The position numbers were made by a program, and so were the translations under genes. From Cryptomeria japonica (lineage: Eukaryota > Streptophyta > Pinopsida > Cupressales > Cupressaceae), in the NCBI RefSeq assembly GCF_030272615.1, contig NC_081407.1, positions 380,701,179 to 380,765,178 on the forward strand: 64,000 bases of DNA. Reading direction: 5' to 3'. The notes below the pieces were generated by a model. It did no database searches. It had not been told where the DNA came from and saw only the letters and a list, made by a program, of their open reading frames with translations. This document shows, one piece after another, positions 47,156 to 58,497 of this stretch; position 1 is the first letter of the stretch, and each line of letters opens with the position of its first letter.

Positions 47156-48771
47156 CAAACCAATTACATAGAGCCAGTTTCCTATTTCCTTTTCTTTTTG
47201 CAAGTCCCTTAGCTGAACACCATTAAATGTATCATTGAGTTCTTTTGAATTTTGAAAAAAGAACACTTTTCAAATCTACCATTGTCTTCATTTTGTTTTC
47301 TCCAACTGAATGTCCTACCAAATCTAATGTACACTTCCACAGTTTGTAAGATGCTACCTCTATTTGATGCACCCTTTCAACTATACTACTGACAAACAAA
47401 TATATCGAATGTGTCATTAATTTCCAGTCTGTCTTTCTTGGTTATGTGAAAATCAGTGTTTTTCTCTAATCACTTGCATACAACCCAAGTGCTAATGTCT
47501 TTCTTCTTATTACAGAGGTCTGAGTTTTGTTAATACCTGGTGCGTTTAAGTTTTGGAAAATGACTTGAAAAAACACAATATAGCTTACAGAAAACAATAT
47601 GCCAAACTTACGGTAATTTCAACAAACAGTTGGTGTGCATTCATTGATGGAGATCACATAATAAATGCATTCATTGGCAACAGCTATGCATATCTTTTCC
47701 AATCCATTAATGACCACAACTCCAAGTTATACACAAATTTATTGCTTGTAATAAAGCAGAGAATGAATCAATTTTGGCATTCAACAAACATGAACTAAGC
47801 CAAACCAAACACATCATTAAGGAACCTGATTCTATGAAATACGTTGTGACAATGTATCTGCTGTGTGTTGCGTGTAGTGCCTCCCAATTCTCCCACATTT
47901 AGCACTGAAACTGTGAATCACCCAAGTCACTACTAGGCATCTTCTAACCCTGCATCTTCTAAATCCCTCCAGCACTGTGAATCATTGAGTTTGTAATTTT
48001 GTAGCAGTTCCTTAATTCAACGGCTAACCCAATGCCATTAACCTGCCACTTTGGAGGATTGCTTTTAGTTCCTAAGGCCATGACCCTATTGAATACGTAA
48101 ACTATGCCCAAAATAAACTTTCCCTTCATGTCCCTCAGAGAAAAATGAAATAGATGGACACCTGTGTTGAGGATTGTTGACTAGGGTCCAACCAAGAATC
48201 AATAGAATAATGGCGTTATATAGGCATTAGGCACTTATAAATGAGAGCACAATCCCCTCCTATTGTCCACAGTATAAATTATCAGGTCACCAACCCGACT
48301 CAAGTCTTTCCTTGGTCAAAAGGTCATTTTGCACAACAAATAATCAAAATCTATTATGAAATATTAATAGTGTTCACCACACATACTCTCTGTTACCAAA
48401 TTTTTATTTCAATGATGTCCAAGTTGCTTCTGTTGCCTGACAGATGCCCACGACTAACGAATCATATGCGCCAAGGAGTCGTTATCAGTGATATGCACCA
48501 AGGAGTCGTTATCAGTGAATCAGCCACGAAATTGGAAAGGCCTAATACTTTTTATAATTTATGAATATTTCAAACTCATATTTTCCACCCCAACTTAAAA
48601 CGAAGTGGATAACGAGCCAAGGTAAAACCCCCGAACCGACACTACAACCATCCAAAAAAGCATGCACAGAAGCTCACACCCAAAACTCGGCTCAATAAGG
48701 AGAAATATTTCCAATCGGAAATATTATTATTGGTTTCCACGGCGCCAGTAATAATCGGTTTCGAAAGAGTT
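47156..48771. other. Element D interior, unrecognised
   Basis: No intact gene. On the minus strand, 48170-47880 reads FHFSLRDMKGKFILGIVYVF and GTKSNPPKWQVNGIGLAVEL, possibly exon debris of a captured gene that I cannot identify. A 27-base direct repeat (ATGCRCCAAGGAGTCGTTAT and onward) lies at about 48466-48519. Confidence 0.4.
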
Positions 48772-49162
48772 GCTTCAGGATAGATGGAACACTCGCAGAG
48801 TACTCGGCAAGTTTCAAAAACTCGCCGAGTTTTTGAGCTCTGCGAGTTTTTACCACTTTAACTCGCAGCAAAAAACTTGCAAAAACTCGGCAAGTTTCTA
48901 TAAAAAACTCAGCTAGACTAAAAAAAGAGGCCCAAACATGTCAAAAAATTATCAATTTTTGTTCTTTCAGGTCAGTTTCATTCTCTTCATCAGAATATAT
49001 ACATGAAATATAACATTTAAGTATAAGAGAGGAAAAAGACATATTGACTCTTCTACTTTAAGTTATATTTCATGTACATATTGGCAGGATGTTTGAGAGT
49101 GGTTTCAGATCTCTAAGAGTTATAATGCAAATTCTAGGTTTTAGAAGATCTTTTAATTTTTC

Positions 49163-49579
49163 AGACTTAGTCAAATTTCAGTAATCATTATGCTCCTATC
49201 AACATTCTCTCGCTCTCTCTATCTCACTCACTTTATCTACCTCGAATTTTAGACCTATCTATCTCCCTATCACTCTTCCTCTATCTCCCTCTCTACCACA
49301 CTCCATCTCATTCTCTCCTCTCTCCCCCAAGATCTAGACCTATCTCTCTACCCCTCTTTTTCTCACCCTCAGACCTTAGTCAAATTTTAGTAATCATTAT
49401 GCTCCTATCAACAATCTCTCGCTCTCTCTATCTCACTCACTTTATCTGCCTCAAATATTAGACCTATCTATCTCCCTATCACTTTTCCTCTATCTCCCTC
49501 TCTACCACACTCCATCTCACTCTCTCCTCTCTCCCCCAAGATTTAGACCTATCTCTCTACCCCTCTTTTTCTCACCCTC
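49163..49579. repeat. 208-bp tandem duplication, pyrimidine-rich
   Basis: Two adjacent copies (about 49163-49370 and 49371-49579), over 90% alike by eye, made mostly of CTCTCTATCTC-type sequence. They lie in what was probably the last intron of the hAT transposase, just before a TTAATTTGCAG acceptor at about 49625. Confidence 0.85.
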
Positions 49580-49626
49580 AGACCCCGGCGAGGGGTGCTA
49601 CTCTCAACCTAATTTTAATTTGCAGA

Positions 49627-50068
49627 TGCTTGGTGGCAAAGTTGGGGTGGAAATACCCAAAATCTCAAAAAAATTGCCCTCAAAATCTTATGTCAACCTT
49701 GTAGTTCATCAAGTTGTGAGGGCAATTAGAGCTTGTTTGAAGCCATCGACACAAAGAAGAGGAGCAAGTTAGCTCAAAAACGCCTCAATGACCTTGTCTT
49801 TGTGCAATATAATCTTTGATTGCGCGTAAGGAAGGTAGAGGAAGTAGCAAGTGGTCCACTTGACTTGGATGATATAGATTCTTACAGTTATTGGACATCA
49901 CAGGAGCAGCCTCCATTGTTTTCCGAGGATGACATCAGTGATTTGGAGAGACAGGCTATGGAGGAGGAGGGGGTGGATTTGGTTTCACGCTGGATGACAT
50001 TGAAGAGGATGAGGATGAGGATGAGGATGAGGAGTCATTGCCAATGCCACAAGCAGGTGGAGACATAG
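49627..50068 (+). pseudogene. hAT transposase dimerisation-domain fragment
   Basis: C-terminal domain through which hAT transposases dimerise. The plus strand reads WWQSWGGNTQNLKKIALKIL, CSSSSCEGN, a TAG where the family has Trp, SLFEAIDTKKRSKLAQKRL, NDLVFVQYNL, a TGA where Arg is usual, then LRVRKVEEV and an acidic tail to about 50068. The order and the SSSCERNWS...KKRNRL...DLVFVQYNLRLR pattern are diagnostic. It is preceded by an acceptor-like TTTGCAG. Catalytic residues are upstream and absent. Confidence 0.85.
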
Positions 50069-50548
50069 CTTCATCTAGGATGAAGGATGAGCCAGCCATA
50101 CTGAGCGAGGAGGCACAGTCATGCCCACTGCAGACTTCTAGGACTAGACCCTCTAGTTTTACCTCTCCCCTAGTTTTTGGTAGAGCTGGGAAGAGGAAGT
50201 TGAAATTGTAATTTGTAATGATGTATTTACTTTTGGTTTTACAAAAACTATTTACTATTTTGCTTCCAAGCTTCCAACCATCAGCATTCCTTATGAAGAC
50301 GCGATTTTGTAGACACTTTGCATTTAAATATATCTAGAATCAGCGTGTTTTTTTTGTGTTATCATTTATTGACTCATTGGATGCATCTTCTCATTAAATT
50401 TTGCAAAAAAAATGCATTTTTTATTAAATTTAAGTGTGTTTTTAAGTTGCCGAGTTTTTCACCGAGTTTTTCTGAGTTTTTGCCGAATTTTTTCCCAGGG
50501 GCTTGGTGAGTCTAGCTGAGTCACGAGTAGTCCAACTATGGCTTCAGC

Positions 50549-51092
50549 TACCAGGGAAGATGGAAAGTGCTGACAAATACACTGAGACTGGCATCGTATA
50601 AGATAGAGAGTCAATATCACATAAGTCTCTCTAGTCAAAGGAATTCGATGGAAGCAATGAACGTCTTTTAAACACCACGATTCTTTATTCATACCAATTG
50701 CCACTCGGGGAACACAACAACATTAAAATAGGGGCAGTTAACCACAATAGAATTTAATCTGCCATGCCCGAAGGGCTATATTGCCAAACTAAAGATCTTC
50801 AAGCGACCAAGCCAGACTTTACATGTCAAAGAAAAAGAAGATCGTGATGAAAGATATCAGTATGAAGTCGTTCCCTCTTCAATTAACCCCAGAAGAAATT
50901 TGTCGGACGACGGTTGCATGTTGCGGAAGGAAACTCTGATGGCACAAGCTTATAAATAATATTCATCAAACTTTCTAATGACTAAGTCAAGAATTTTATT
51001 AAGTTATTTTATTCAAATATATCATTAGCTACACCAAACAACCAAGACTGCACTCATCTGTGACTCATAGACTTCACAGGCTGGCAGGAAAA
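50549..51092. other. Element D leader
   Basis: Non-coding sequence between primer site and the hAT insertion. It contains the word TGCCAGCCTGTGA (minus, about 51075-51087), also found in element E at the same place. Confidence 0.5.
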
Positions 51093-51107
51093 CCAACTCT
51101 GATACCA
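51093..51107 (-). promoter_or_regulatory. Primer-binding site of element D
   Basis: Minus-strand TGGTATCAGAGTTGG, the initiator-Met tRNA type, one base inside the 5' LTR. Confidence 0.85.
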
Positions 51108-51108
51108 C

Positions 51109-51768
51109 TAAAATATCTCCCTAGGATATTTGTTCCAAAATTTTCACCCAATGATTCACAGAAATATTAACAACGATTCCGCATGCAAATGATTTCAATA
51201 CACCATCAAATTAATTGATGATCATTAATTTTCAAACTGAAATAATAGTTCTGAATTTAGAAATAAACATGGCATTAAAATCCTTAGCAGAACAACAATA
51301 GAAATTACCAATCCCAACCACAACATTCACAATCGGATTGGACAACCAACAAAAAGCATTTGAAGCTCATGTGAATCACTTGCGTGATAACTCCAACTGA
51401 CAATGGGTTTTCGTCCATTGCCTCCAAGCTCGAGGGTTTGCATCCTCAAACCTGCTAAAAACTAGAGCTTCCCATAAACTCTCCAAGAGAATCAATTTCC
51501 AAACATCAAACGAAGCATGTCCAAAACAATCCTCTCCGCGTTATTAAATAGGCCAACCTTGTGACTCTTTGTTCGTCCACTGACTGTCTCTTGGAATTCC
51601 TTTTTAATAATTAAGTGACTTTACTTTATAATTTGATATTGTCATTAAAGTCACTTTAATCTGCATTAAATAATAATTAAATTAAGTTGTTTTTAAAGTT
51701 ATTATGTTTTGACAACTTAAACTTAATTATTTAATGGATTTCCTAATGTCCCAAAAGGGGACATTACA
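51109..51768 (-). repeat. 5' LTR of element D
   Basis: 660 bp. The minus strand opens TGTAATGTCCCCTTTTGGGA. It pairs with 15251-15903, differing by several percent and a few short indels by eye. The inner edge reads TAAAAT instead of TGAAAT, so the terminal CA (minus) has mutated. Confidence 0.88.
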
Positions 51769-51773
51769 CGATC

Positions 51774-53150
51774 TGCCGACTTTGACACTTGGACTTCAAA
51801 TTCAATAATATGCTCTTCTAAATTGCTTGTAGGGTCCATGTTTAAAGTTATTTCCTTCATGGCTTTATTACCTTCGAGCACGTCCTCCAAGGTAAACATA
51901 TATGAAATTGGGATTGTCTTATGAGCACATGTCATTTCCCTTCATTGAAAATCCAAACCATGGATGCTTTCAACAATTGCTCTTAGTCATATTTATATCG
52001 TCGACCATGTCGGCGGTTATATGAACTTTTAAACCAATTTAATTATACAGAAAAGAGGGTGACATCCCCGACTACAAAGTGAACTTAGAAATTCACATTC
52101 ATGTGTACAAGAGCATGTGTTGCAATATAGCTTGGCTCTTGAGATGCAAAATTTTAAAATTTAAAATTTGGCCAACTTGAAAAATTACGGATAACACATG
52201 TCAGTCAAATACAGATTGTCAAAGAAGAGGATATTCAGTCCACCACACATAGTAATCCATTGCCTCCAAGGTGACATCAGTAAACGTCCACAATCTGCTA
52301 GAGAAATCTCTTTCAAATGCCAACCCAAATAAAAGAGTATTTCAGTAACAAATACATCAGCAATACTCATCATCCCTGCAACTAATAGTAGTTCTAACTT
52401 GTGCATCTTCTTCAGCGCAGGCCATACTTGATTGCTTGTAGCCGATCACACTCCTCCAAATGCAAGTCCATAATTGTGTTTAATGAAAGGCAACTTAAGC
52501 AAGGAAATCCTACAGATGGGCAAGCAAAAGCAGCTAGCACTAAACAATTTGTTAAACCGTGTCCACACATGCCTAACCAAAGCACCTCTAAATTAGTGGT
52601 TAAAAATTGTGCCACCAGCTTGGTAAGATCTATGTTTGATACAAGATAACAATTTCGAACACATGTATCTTTTTGAGACCCTATGATGAACAATCATAGA
52701 ACCTGAGGAGTCACCTTTTGTGATACACAGAAAGCCCTACAGATTTGTTTTTTGTTGCATAAGGGATTCCTTACAATGACTAGGTAAATTCAACATGCTT
52801 GCACAAGACACACAAGAACAATTCATCAAGTGGAGGAGCTTGAGTTTGGATTTTGAAGTCTTTATCTTACATAAGCACCCATTCAATTAAAGAAGTAGAT
52901 TTCCCACTTTCAGCACGTTTTTCCTTCTAAGCTGCCAATGTTGTTGCTCTTTCTTCTACCAAGAATCTGGTAGTAGAAAATGAATCAGGCCAACTCTTCT
53001 CTCTTCATCACTTCTGCCTTTGATATTAGGCTGAGACCTTTGCTGAGAAGCTAAAAATTGTTTCTCTTCAGACTTACAGAAAGCAAAATGTGTAGCCCAC
53101 CTTAGTGCTAATGCATGAAAACTATATCTAGTTGAAACTCTATTATTCCA
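51774..53150 (-). pseudogene. Leucine-rich-repeat (F-box/LRR-like) fragment in element E
   Basis: On the minus strand, about 52693-52190 reads LTKLVAQFLTTNLEVLWLGM, LSCLSLNTIMDLHLEECDRL, KMHKLELLLVAGMMSIADVF, LKEISLADCGR. In a shifted frame LTDVTLEAMDYYVWW follows. This is the spacing and Leu/Cys pattern of Cys-containing LRRs found in plant F-box/LRR proteins. No F-box is visible. Frameshifts and stops break it. Left of it, 51935-51774 reads FTLEDVLEGNKAMKEITLNM and EFEVQVSKSADR and continues across element D at 15245. Whether these two parts were one gene is unknown. Confidence 0.5.
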
Positions 53151-53200
53151 GTTTCAGTCTATAGGAGCAATAATTACTTCCATTACATATTTTGCTAAGA

Positions 53201-53870
53201 TACCGGTTCTTGGCATTTTAGGTTGGGTCTGGGTCCTGGTTCTTGCCCGGTCCTAGTCCTCCCCGGGTTCTCCCTAGGTTCCACCCGAGTCCTGCCACAG
53301 AGAACCCATCCACCCGGGCAGGACCTGCGTGGAACCCAGGGAGAACCCAGGCGGACCCAAGAGAACCCAGGCCTGTGGGTTTCCAAAAACGGGGCCCACA
53401 GGTCATAAAAACACAAAAACCAATAAAAAAATACTTTTTTTAATATTTTTCTAACATGTAAACCAATGTCTCTCTAATCTTTTCCAAAATGCTTCATTGG
53501 TCTGCTCTAAATTCTGTTTTTATCCTCTACATAAGGCTGCTCATATATTCTCTTGTTCTCTCACACCAAGCTATTCTAGACTATTGCAGATCTACTTTTA
53601 TTTATGTCCTTATTATGTTCATCCTTTTGTCCTAATGCTATTCTTATTCATCTCTGTCGTTCTCTAACTTAGGACCCTTTTTTTGTGGTTGAATGATGTT
53701 GTATTATATTATTCTCTGTAATATCTGATATGTTTATAACTGCTGTAATATATCATTGCAGCAGTCACATTGTATATTTCATTTTTGTATGGATTGTATC
53801 ATTGTAATAATCAATAATGGTAGTGATAATTTATAAATTATATAATTATATTTTATAATTTTGATGTTTG

Positions 53871-53922
<52 letters not shown>

Positions 53923-54041
53923 ATTAATATGTGTGTGTGTGTGTGTGTGGACGAACCTGTACCCGTACCCAAGAAAAAAAAAATTGCCGAATCCGCGAAT
54001 CCGTACCCTAATCCGTACCTGAATCTGAACCCGAACCGGTA
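53201..54041. mobile_element. Short inverted-repeat transposon with GC-rich ends
   Basis: Ends TACCGGTTC at both sides (right end inverted). Next to the left end are many CCCGG/AACCCAGG words, next to the right end CCGTACCC/CCGAACCC words. Possible imperfect duplications CTAAGA and CTTAGA flank it. No protein is encoded; overlapping short frames at 53195-53443 are due to the repeats. Inserted in element E. Superfamily uncertain, perhaps hAT-like. Confidence 0.55.
53872..53949. repeat. Palindromic microsatellite (AC)n(AT)n...(GT)n
   Basis: About 20 AC units, then TATATATATA, AATTAAT and about 9 GT units. The AC and GT arms are complementary. Confidence 0.95.
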
Positions 54042-55732
54042 ACTTAGATATTTTGTCTTTGTTTTTGTTGTGTATTTTATTGACCATCTTCAACAGCTGG
54101 ATCTGCTGTTCACCCGTGTCGTTTTCTGCATTTCAAAGAATTTATTTATTCCAGCAATATCCATATGAAAAATTTCTCATTTCCCCATTGTTGTTAGGTC
54201 TACCCTTGGCATTCATCATATCCTCCTTATCAGATTCATCATCCAAAGAAGATTTTCCTTTCTCAGACTCATCATGAGAAACTTTTACTTGCTTGTGTGA
54301 TGTTGTATGTTTCTGCTCTTGATGACAGTGACTGTTTCCAGGGCCTCCATCTGACTTTACCTCTTCCTTATTTTAAGCATTTTCCTTGCTATGCTTATCA
54401 GCTAATGCATGTGCTAACTCAGCTTCCCGAGATTCTTCCACATATACATGTCTTCTACCATGGGCTTCCAAAGGCATACACATGCATTTCCAGACCAATT
54501 AAATATCTGACTTCTAGTCAGTATTGCCTGCCCTGCTAGCATAATTTTATCACGATCCTTGGGATACAGAGAAGAAAATGCTCAAACAACAAAGCCCACA
54601 AGATAAAAATTTATAGCTCTGGAAAACCTCTCTGTGGTCTCCATACATGTTGGATCATACCTAGTTATTGAAGAACTCACTGTTATTGCAGCTGCTGATC
54701 CATAAACTATAGATGAGCAGTTTGACCTTTTTGTGACTTGCCTGGGCCAGTGTGCCTAGCTGTTTTGAGCTCTGAATCTTTGTCAACTAACACTTGTCTC
54801 TTTTTTGGAAAGCCTGTTGGGATTCTATTTTGTAGTTGGTTCCCACCTTGAAAGCTTGCTTTGTAATGAGATGGTGTCAAACTTGTGCAACAAATCTTTG
54901 CTACTATCTTCCTTATTTTTTGCATGGTAATCCAACAGGCAAGCAAAATGTTTACTTTCCATTGCTGACTTGGAAATTTTTTTCAAATATTTGTAGCAAA
55001 GATTAAGATTATTAGAGAACAAGAATCAATTGAAACATCCTTCAAAGATTTGTGCCCCTCAACATAGCTACCTTGTAAACCATTCTCACATGGAAATGGT
55101 TCCATCTTTTCAATGTTCAAGATCGTGATGAATGTTTCCAAGACATTGCTAGAAACCAACGAGTATTCTTTTAAATATTGGATCTTTGCATTCAACATAT
55201 AATCTGACTTCTCATTCTGTCCATTGAGAAAAACACCTCACTTGTGTAAGCACTCGTTGATATTTCTACTGCCATCAAAAGTAGGAGTATTACTTTCTTC
55301 ACTTTCTGTTTCAAATCTCTCGTGTCATCCTTTCAATTGTTGCCATGGGTGATTTCACTTTGACACTTCTCCCTGAGTATCTCCAAGAAATTGTCAAAGT
55401 TACCATAGCTCAGAAGTCTTTTGATTCCCCTTGATACTTTGTGATTTTTCACTCTTTTGTAAAAACATGGGACTAATGGGTTTGTGAATGGAACCCATTT
55501 GACTAACTGCTGGTCAATTATGTGAAGCTGAGTTTTCCACTCTTCATGGTTTTCTAGATGAATTTGGATTTGCACGCTACTCTGAAGCTGCAACTTTCAT
55601 TTCATTCTACTAGATTGATGATTCTATCTTGGCTCCTCCCATTTTCCATCAGTGTGTCTTGAAAAAGATCTGCTCTTTTTCCTTCTACCATAATTCTCAA
55701 AATTCCCTCCATGAGTCACAGGCTGGCAGGAT
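54042..55732 (-). pseudogene. Element E interior coding debris, unrecognised
   Basis: Several minus-strand frames in different phases look protein-like: WVPFTNPLVPCFYKRVKNHK (near 55500), FDNFLEILREKCQSE, NLCYKYLKKISKSAMESKHF (near 55000), FPKKRQVLVDKDSELKT, and an acidic Ser-rich tail near 54200 (DESEKGKSSLDDESDKED). Broken by stops and shifts. The basic then acidic tail recalls FAR1-type transposase-derived proteins, but the match is too weak to claim. Confidence 0.35.
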
Positions 55733-55749
55733 CACACCTCTGGTAATAG

Positions 55750-56488
55750 TGTAATGTCCTAGACTAGTTGCACACAAAACATAATCAAAAAAAACTTGAA
55801 CAGCATTTTTTTTAGTGCAGACACATGATCAATGGAAAACTACAATATTGGTCTGATACAACTCGCTGGCTGTACCCAGTTTACAAATGGGTCTCATTTG
55901 AAGCTACTGAATGGTCTCCACTATGCAGACTGAATGTTCCAGTGTTCGTGGACATGGTACATGACCCTGCTGTCGCCTTGCCCTGCACAAATCTGCTAGT
56001 TGCCCTGCTACTCTGATTATCTCCTGATGGTTTTCATCCCCAAGAGAACAGTACATCCGCCCAAGGCTTTTTCCCAAGCACTAAAGCTGCTGTCACAGCA
56101 TCAAACAGAGTTTTAGTTTTTAATTTCCAAAAGGTCCCTTCACTTTTTCCTTACAGGCTGTTTTGTAAGCCCCACTCTCAGCAACCCCAATCATAGGAAG
56201 TCAGTACACAAACAGTGGCAACTAACTGACAATAAACTCCTCAATCATAGCAGCTAACTGACGAATAACATCTTCAAATTTTTGGTGTTAACTAACACTG
56301 CTTAAAGACTGACTATTTGCACACTGCTGGAAGAGCTGACAGAAATAGCTCCTAACTGAAAGATACACATACTCAGCCGCTTCTAGCTGAAAGTAACTAT
56401 AATTCTGAACAACATATTATCCAATTATTCAGGCCTAAACATCTACTGACAAGACACTTAGTGCTGCAGATTAGAAGGGGGCATTACA
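55750..56488 (-). repeat. 5' LTR of element E
   Basis: 739 bp, TGTAATGTCCTAGACTAG to GGGGGCATTACA in plus coordinates. Strongly diverged partner of 11895-12631. A degraded primer site (minus ATTACCAGAGG, 55737-55747) lies just inside. Confidence 0.75.
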
Positions 56489-56493
56489 CTGTG

Positions 56494-58497
56494 GTATCAC
56501 AACAAGAAATCCTTGTTCAATTTGCACAATATAGAATTCATGATAAGCGATGGAGGTTCTTAAACATTTGTGTTTGCAGATATAATGCTACTCTTGGCCA
56601 GATGCTTTTCATTCTTATTACAAATTTCTTTCAAAGCATGGGGGACTGATTGGAAACCCCAATAACTTATCAATGAAAGAGTATCTGTTTCCACATAATA
56701 TAAACCTTCCTTATACAGAATCCCAATTAAAATTGCATATCATGTGGACTTTTAATGAATACAGGAGTTTCATTACTATTTGATAATCATACAACTGTAT
56801 AAGATTGCAAATTTTGCCAAAAAAGTAATATAAGTCATTCCTTTTGAAGTTATAGAAGACGTTCGTTGTCACAGAATGTAATGGATATCTATTCCTGTTT
56901 CGAAAGTATAGAACTTCATCATCATTCAGATTATATAGCAATATCAACCTTTAGGTTGATAAAGTCTGCTGCATGAGGAGCACACTTTTCGTTTTTATGA
57001 GACACGTTTCAATTTAAACAAAAAACACAGAATAAAATGTGTGAATATCTATCTAAAAAAGTGTAGCTTCATACAACCCTAGAATCGCATCATGCAAAGT
57101 TCTCAAACAAGATTACTGAACGATTTGACATTCTAAACAGTTGATAAATAAGAAGAAAAATAAATAAATTCTTACTTTCCTACAAAACTAGATGACATTT
57201 GCCACGATTGTTTTAATAATGGATTCGTCAGTATAGATAGTAAATTTGTACGAATTGGCATTCTAATGTTACAAACTATGTAAAGCAACTGAATTATAAC
57301 TTTGTTTCACCCATTTGACGAGTGTAAATAAGGAAGCTTATTCACAAAGAGTATTTTTTGTAAAGGACATTTGAAACATCTTAATGTAACCATGTTCAAA
57401 AGAAACTTATGTTTGCATGAACAGAATACCAATACCATCTTGTCCATCACTTTTAAATGAATTCGATCCTTGATATGACTGTCACTGTAAACTACTTCCA
57501 TTGAATAAAAACATCATTTCCTCTGAAATTTTCGTACAATTTCTAGCGGAGGTAAAAACACGCATTGCAGATGCAATTAATCATAATGCTTCTGGCAGAT
57601 TAACTGTTACCTTATTTCAGAAGTTTTCACAGAATCATACTCTGAGATCCTATATCACATACCAGAATCAACAACCAAATGTCTAATATTGTAAGGTAGG
57701 GACCTCCAAGCACGAACAAGTGCCAACTAGCTTCCTGAAAATAGTAAACATTAGAAAGCTGTCATATAAATCTTTGAGTAACTATCTGGCAGTACCATGG
57801 TAGAAAGAACTGAACCAGATATCTATTCCTTCACCTAGAGAGAGAGCCAAAAAATAAAATAAAACCATCAATATTTATGCGTTAAATCTCTCCCATATAC
57901 AAAACAAACTTCACGTATCTTGAGAAGATCAATATCTTGAAAGTGCAATCAGAAGATCTTTTGGAGGAAACAAGGGCTTGCCTTCAAAGGTTTTATTTTA
58001 ATGATCCCCCTCATGAAATCATTCAAAAATCAATCCATCAAAGCAAACTTCCCCTGCCTCAAAACTTGAGGCCATAATTGAATCCAAAAATTCAAAGGTT
58101 GTCTAACCTTTTGATCAGTGACATATTAACTGCCAAACTTTTAAAAGCAGAATATGTTACCTTACTCAGCTCAAGGTTTAAAGTCTATAAACAAACTCAG
58201 TTCAAGTGCTTCAGGTAGAAATTGTGTGAGAGTTTTTGTATCAGCATTTCCAATCACATTCCATGATTCATCATCAGTATGAGGAAGAAATTGGTAGAAA
58301 CTGTGTGAGGGTCTTTGTATCAATGTTTCAGATCAAATTGGTGGAAACTGTGTGAGGGTTTTTGTAACAACATTTCAGAACACACTTCACGATGCTGATG
58401 TAATTGACACAAAAACTCTCAAACAGTATCTACCAGAAGTACTCCAACTCATCCAAATGGAATGTGGAAATATCATATCTATAATTGCAAAAAATTG
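56494..58497. other. 3' flank of the PPR gene
   Basis: No second gene supported. In 58218-58385 a ~50-70 base unit built on GAAACTGTGTGAGGGTTTTTGTATCAACATTTC occurs three times with changes. The rest is A/T-rich. Confidence 0.5.

Larger units (their letters stand above)
48780..50540 (+). mobile_element. Decayed hAT DNA transposon
   Basis: Ends: ATAGATGGAACACTCG at the left and, on the other strand from the right end, CATAGTTGGACTACTCG. The sequence just inside both ends is rich in ACTCGGC/GCCGAGT words. A GCTTCAG repeat on both sides (48772-48778 and 50541-50547) fits the 8-bp duplication of hAT elements with one base changed. Only the C-terminal transposase exon remains (49627-50068), so it is non-autonomous. 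It is inserted in element D. Confidence 0.8.
15251..51768 (-). mobile_element. Element D: LTR retrotransposon nested in E
   Basis: Direct LTRs at 15251-15903 and 51109-51768 are flanked outside by the same 5 bases, CGATC (15246-15250 and 51769-51773). Just inside the right LTR, minus-strand TGGTATCAGAGTTGG (51093-51107) is an initiator-Met-type primer site, so D is minus-oriented with its 5' LTR on the right. The LTRs differ by several percent by eye, less than those of E and more than those of B, as the nesting order requires. D's own interior (mainly 47156-48770 and 50549-51092) shows no gag or pol and is probably non-autonomous. Elements A, B, C and a hAT transposon lie inside it. Confidence 0.88.
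11895..56488 (-). mobile_element. Element E: outermost LTR retrotransposon (nested host)
   Basis: Two related LTRs in direct orientation (11895-12631 and 55750-56488), each bounded by TGTAATGTCC and a form of CATTACA. They are flanked outside by the same 5 bases, CTGTG, at 11890-11894 and 56489-56493. Orientation is minus: a degraded primer site (ATTACCAGAGG, minus) and a leader word TGCCAGCCTGTGA shared with element D lie just inside the right LTR, and a purine-rich minus-strand tract (GGGAAGAGCGGG) lies inside the left LTR. The two LTRs differ at roughly a quarter of positions in the stretch I compared, so this is an old insertion. Without D the interior is about 6.6 kb. It holds gene fragments but no recognisable gag-pol, so E looks non-autonomous. 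Confidence 0.75.

Noticed and set aside
53195-53443. Overlapping open frames on both strands rich in Pro, Gly and Arg
   Set aside because: They arise from the GC-rich end repeats of a short transposon and have no protein-like features.
56489-56502. TGGTATCAC just right of element E's LTR as a plus-strand primer site
   Set aside because: The flanking CTGTG repeat and the leader shared with D inside the other edge show E is minus-oriented; this is chance flank.
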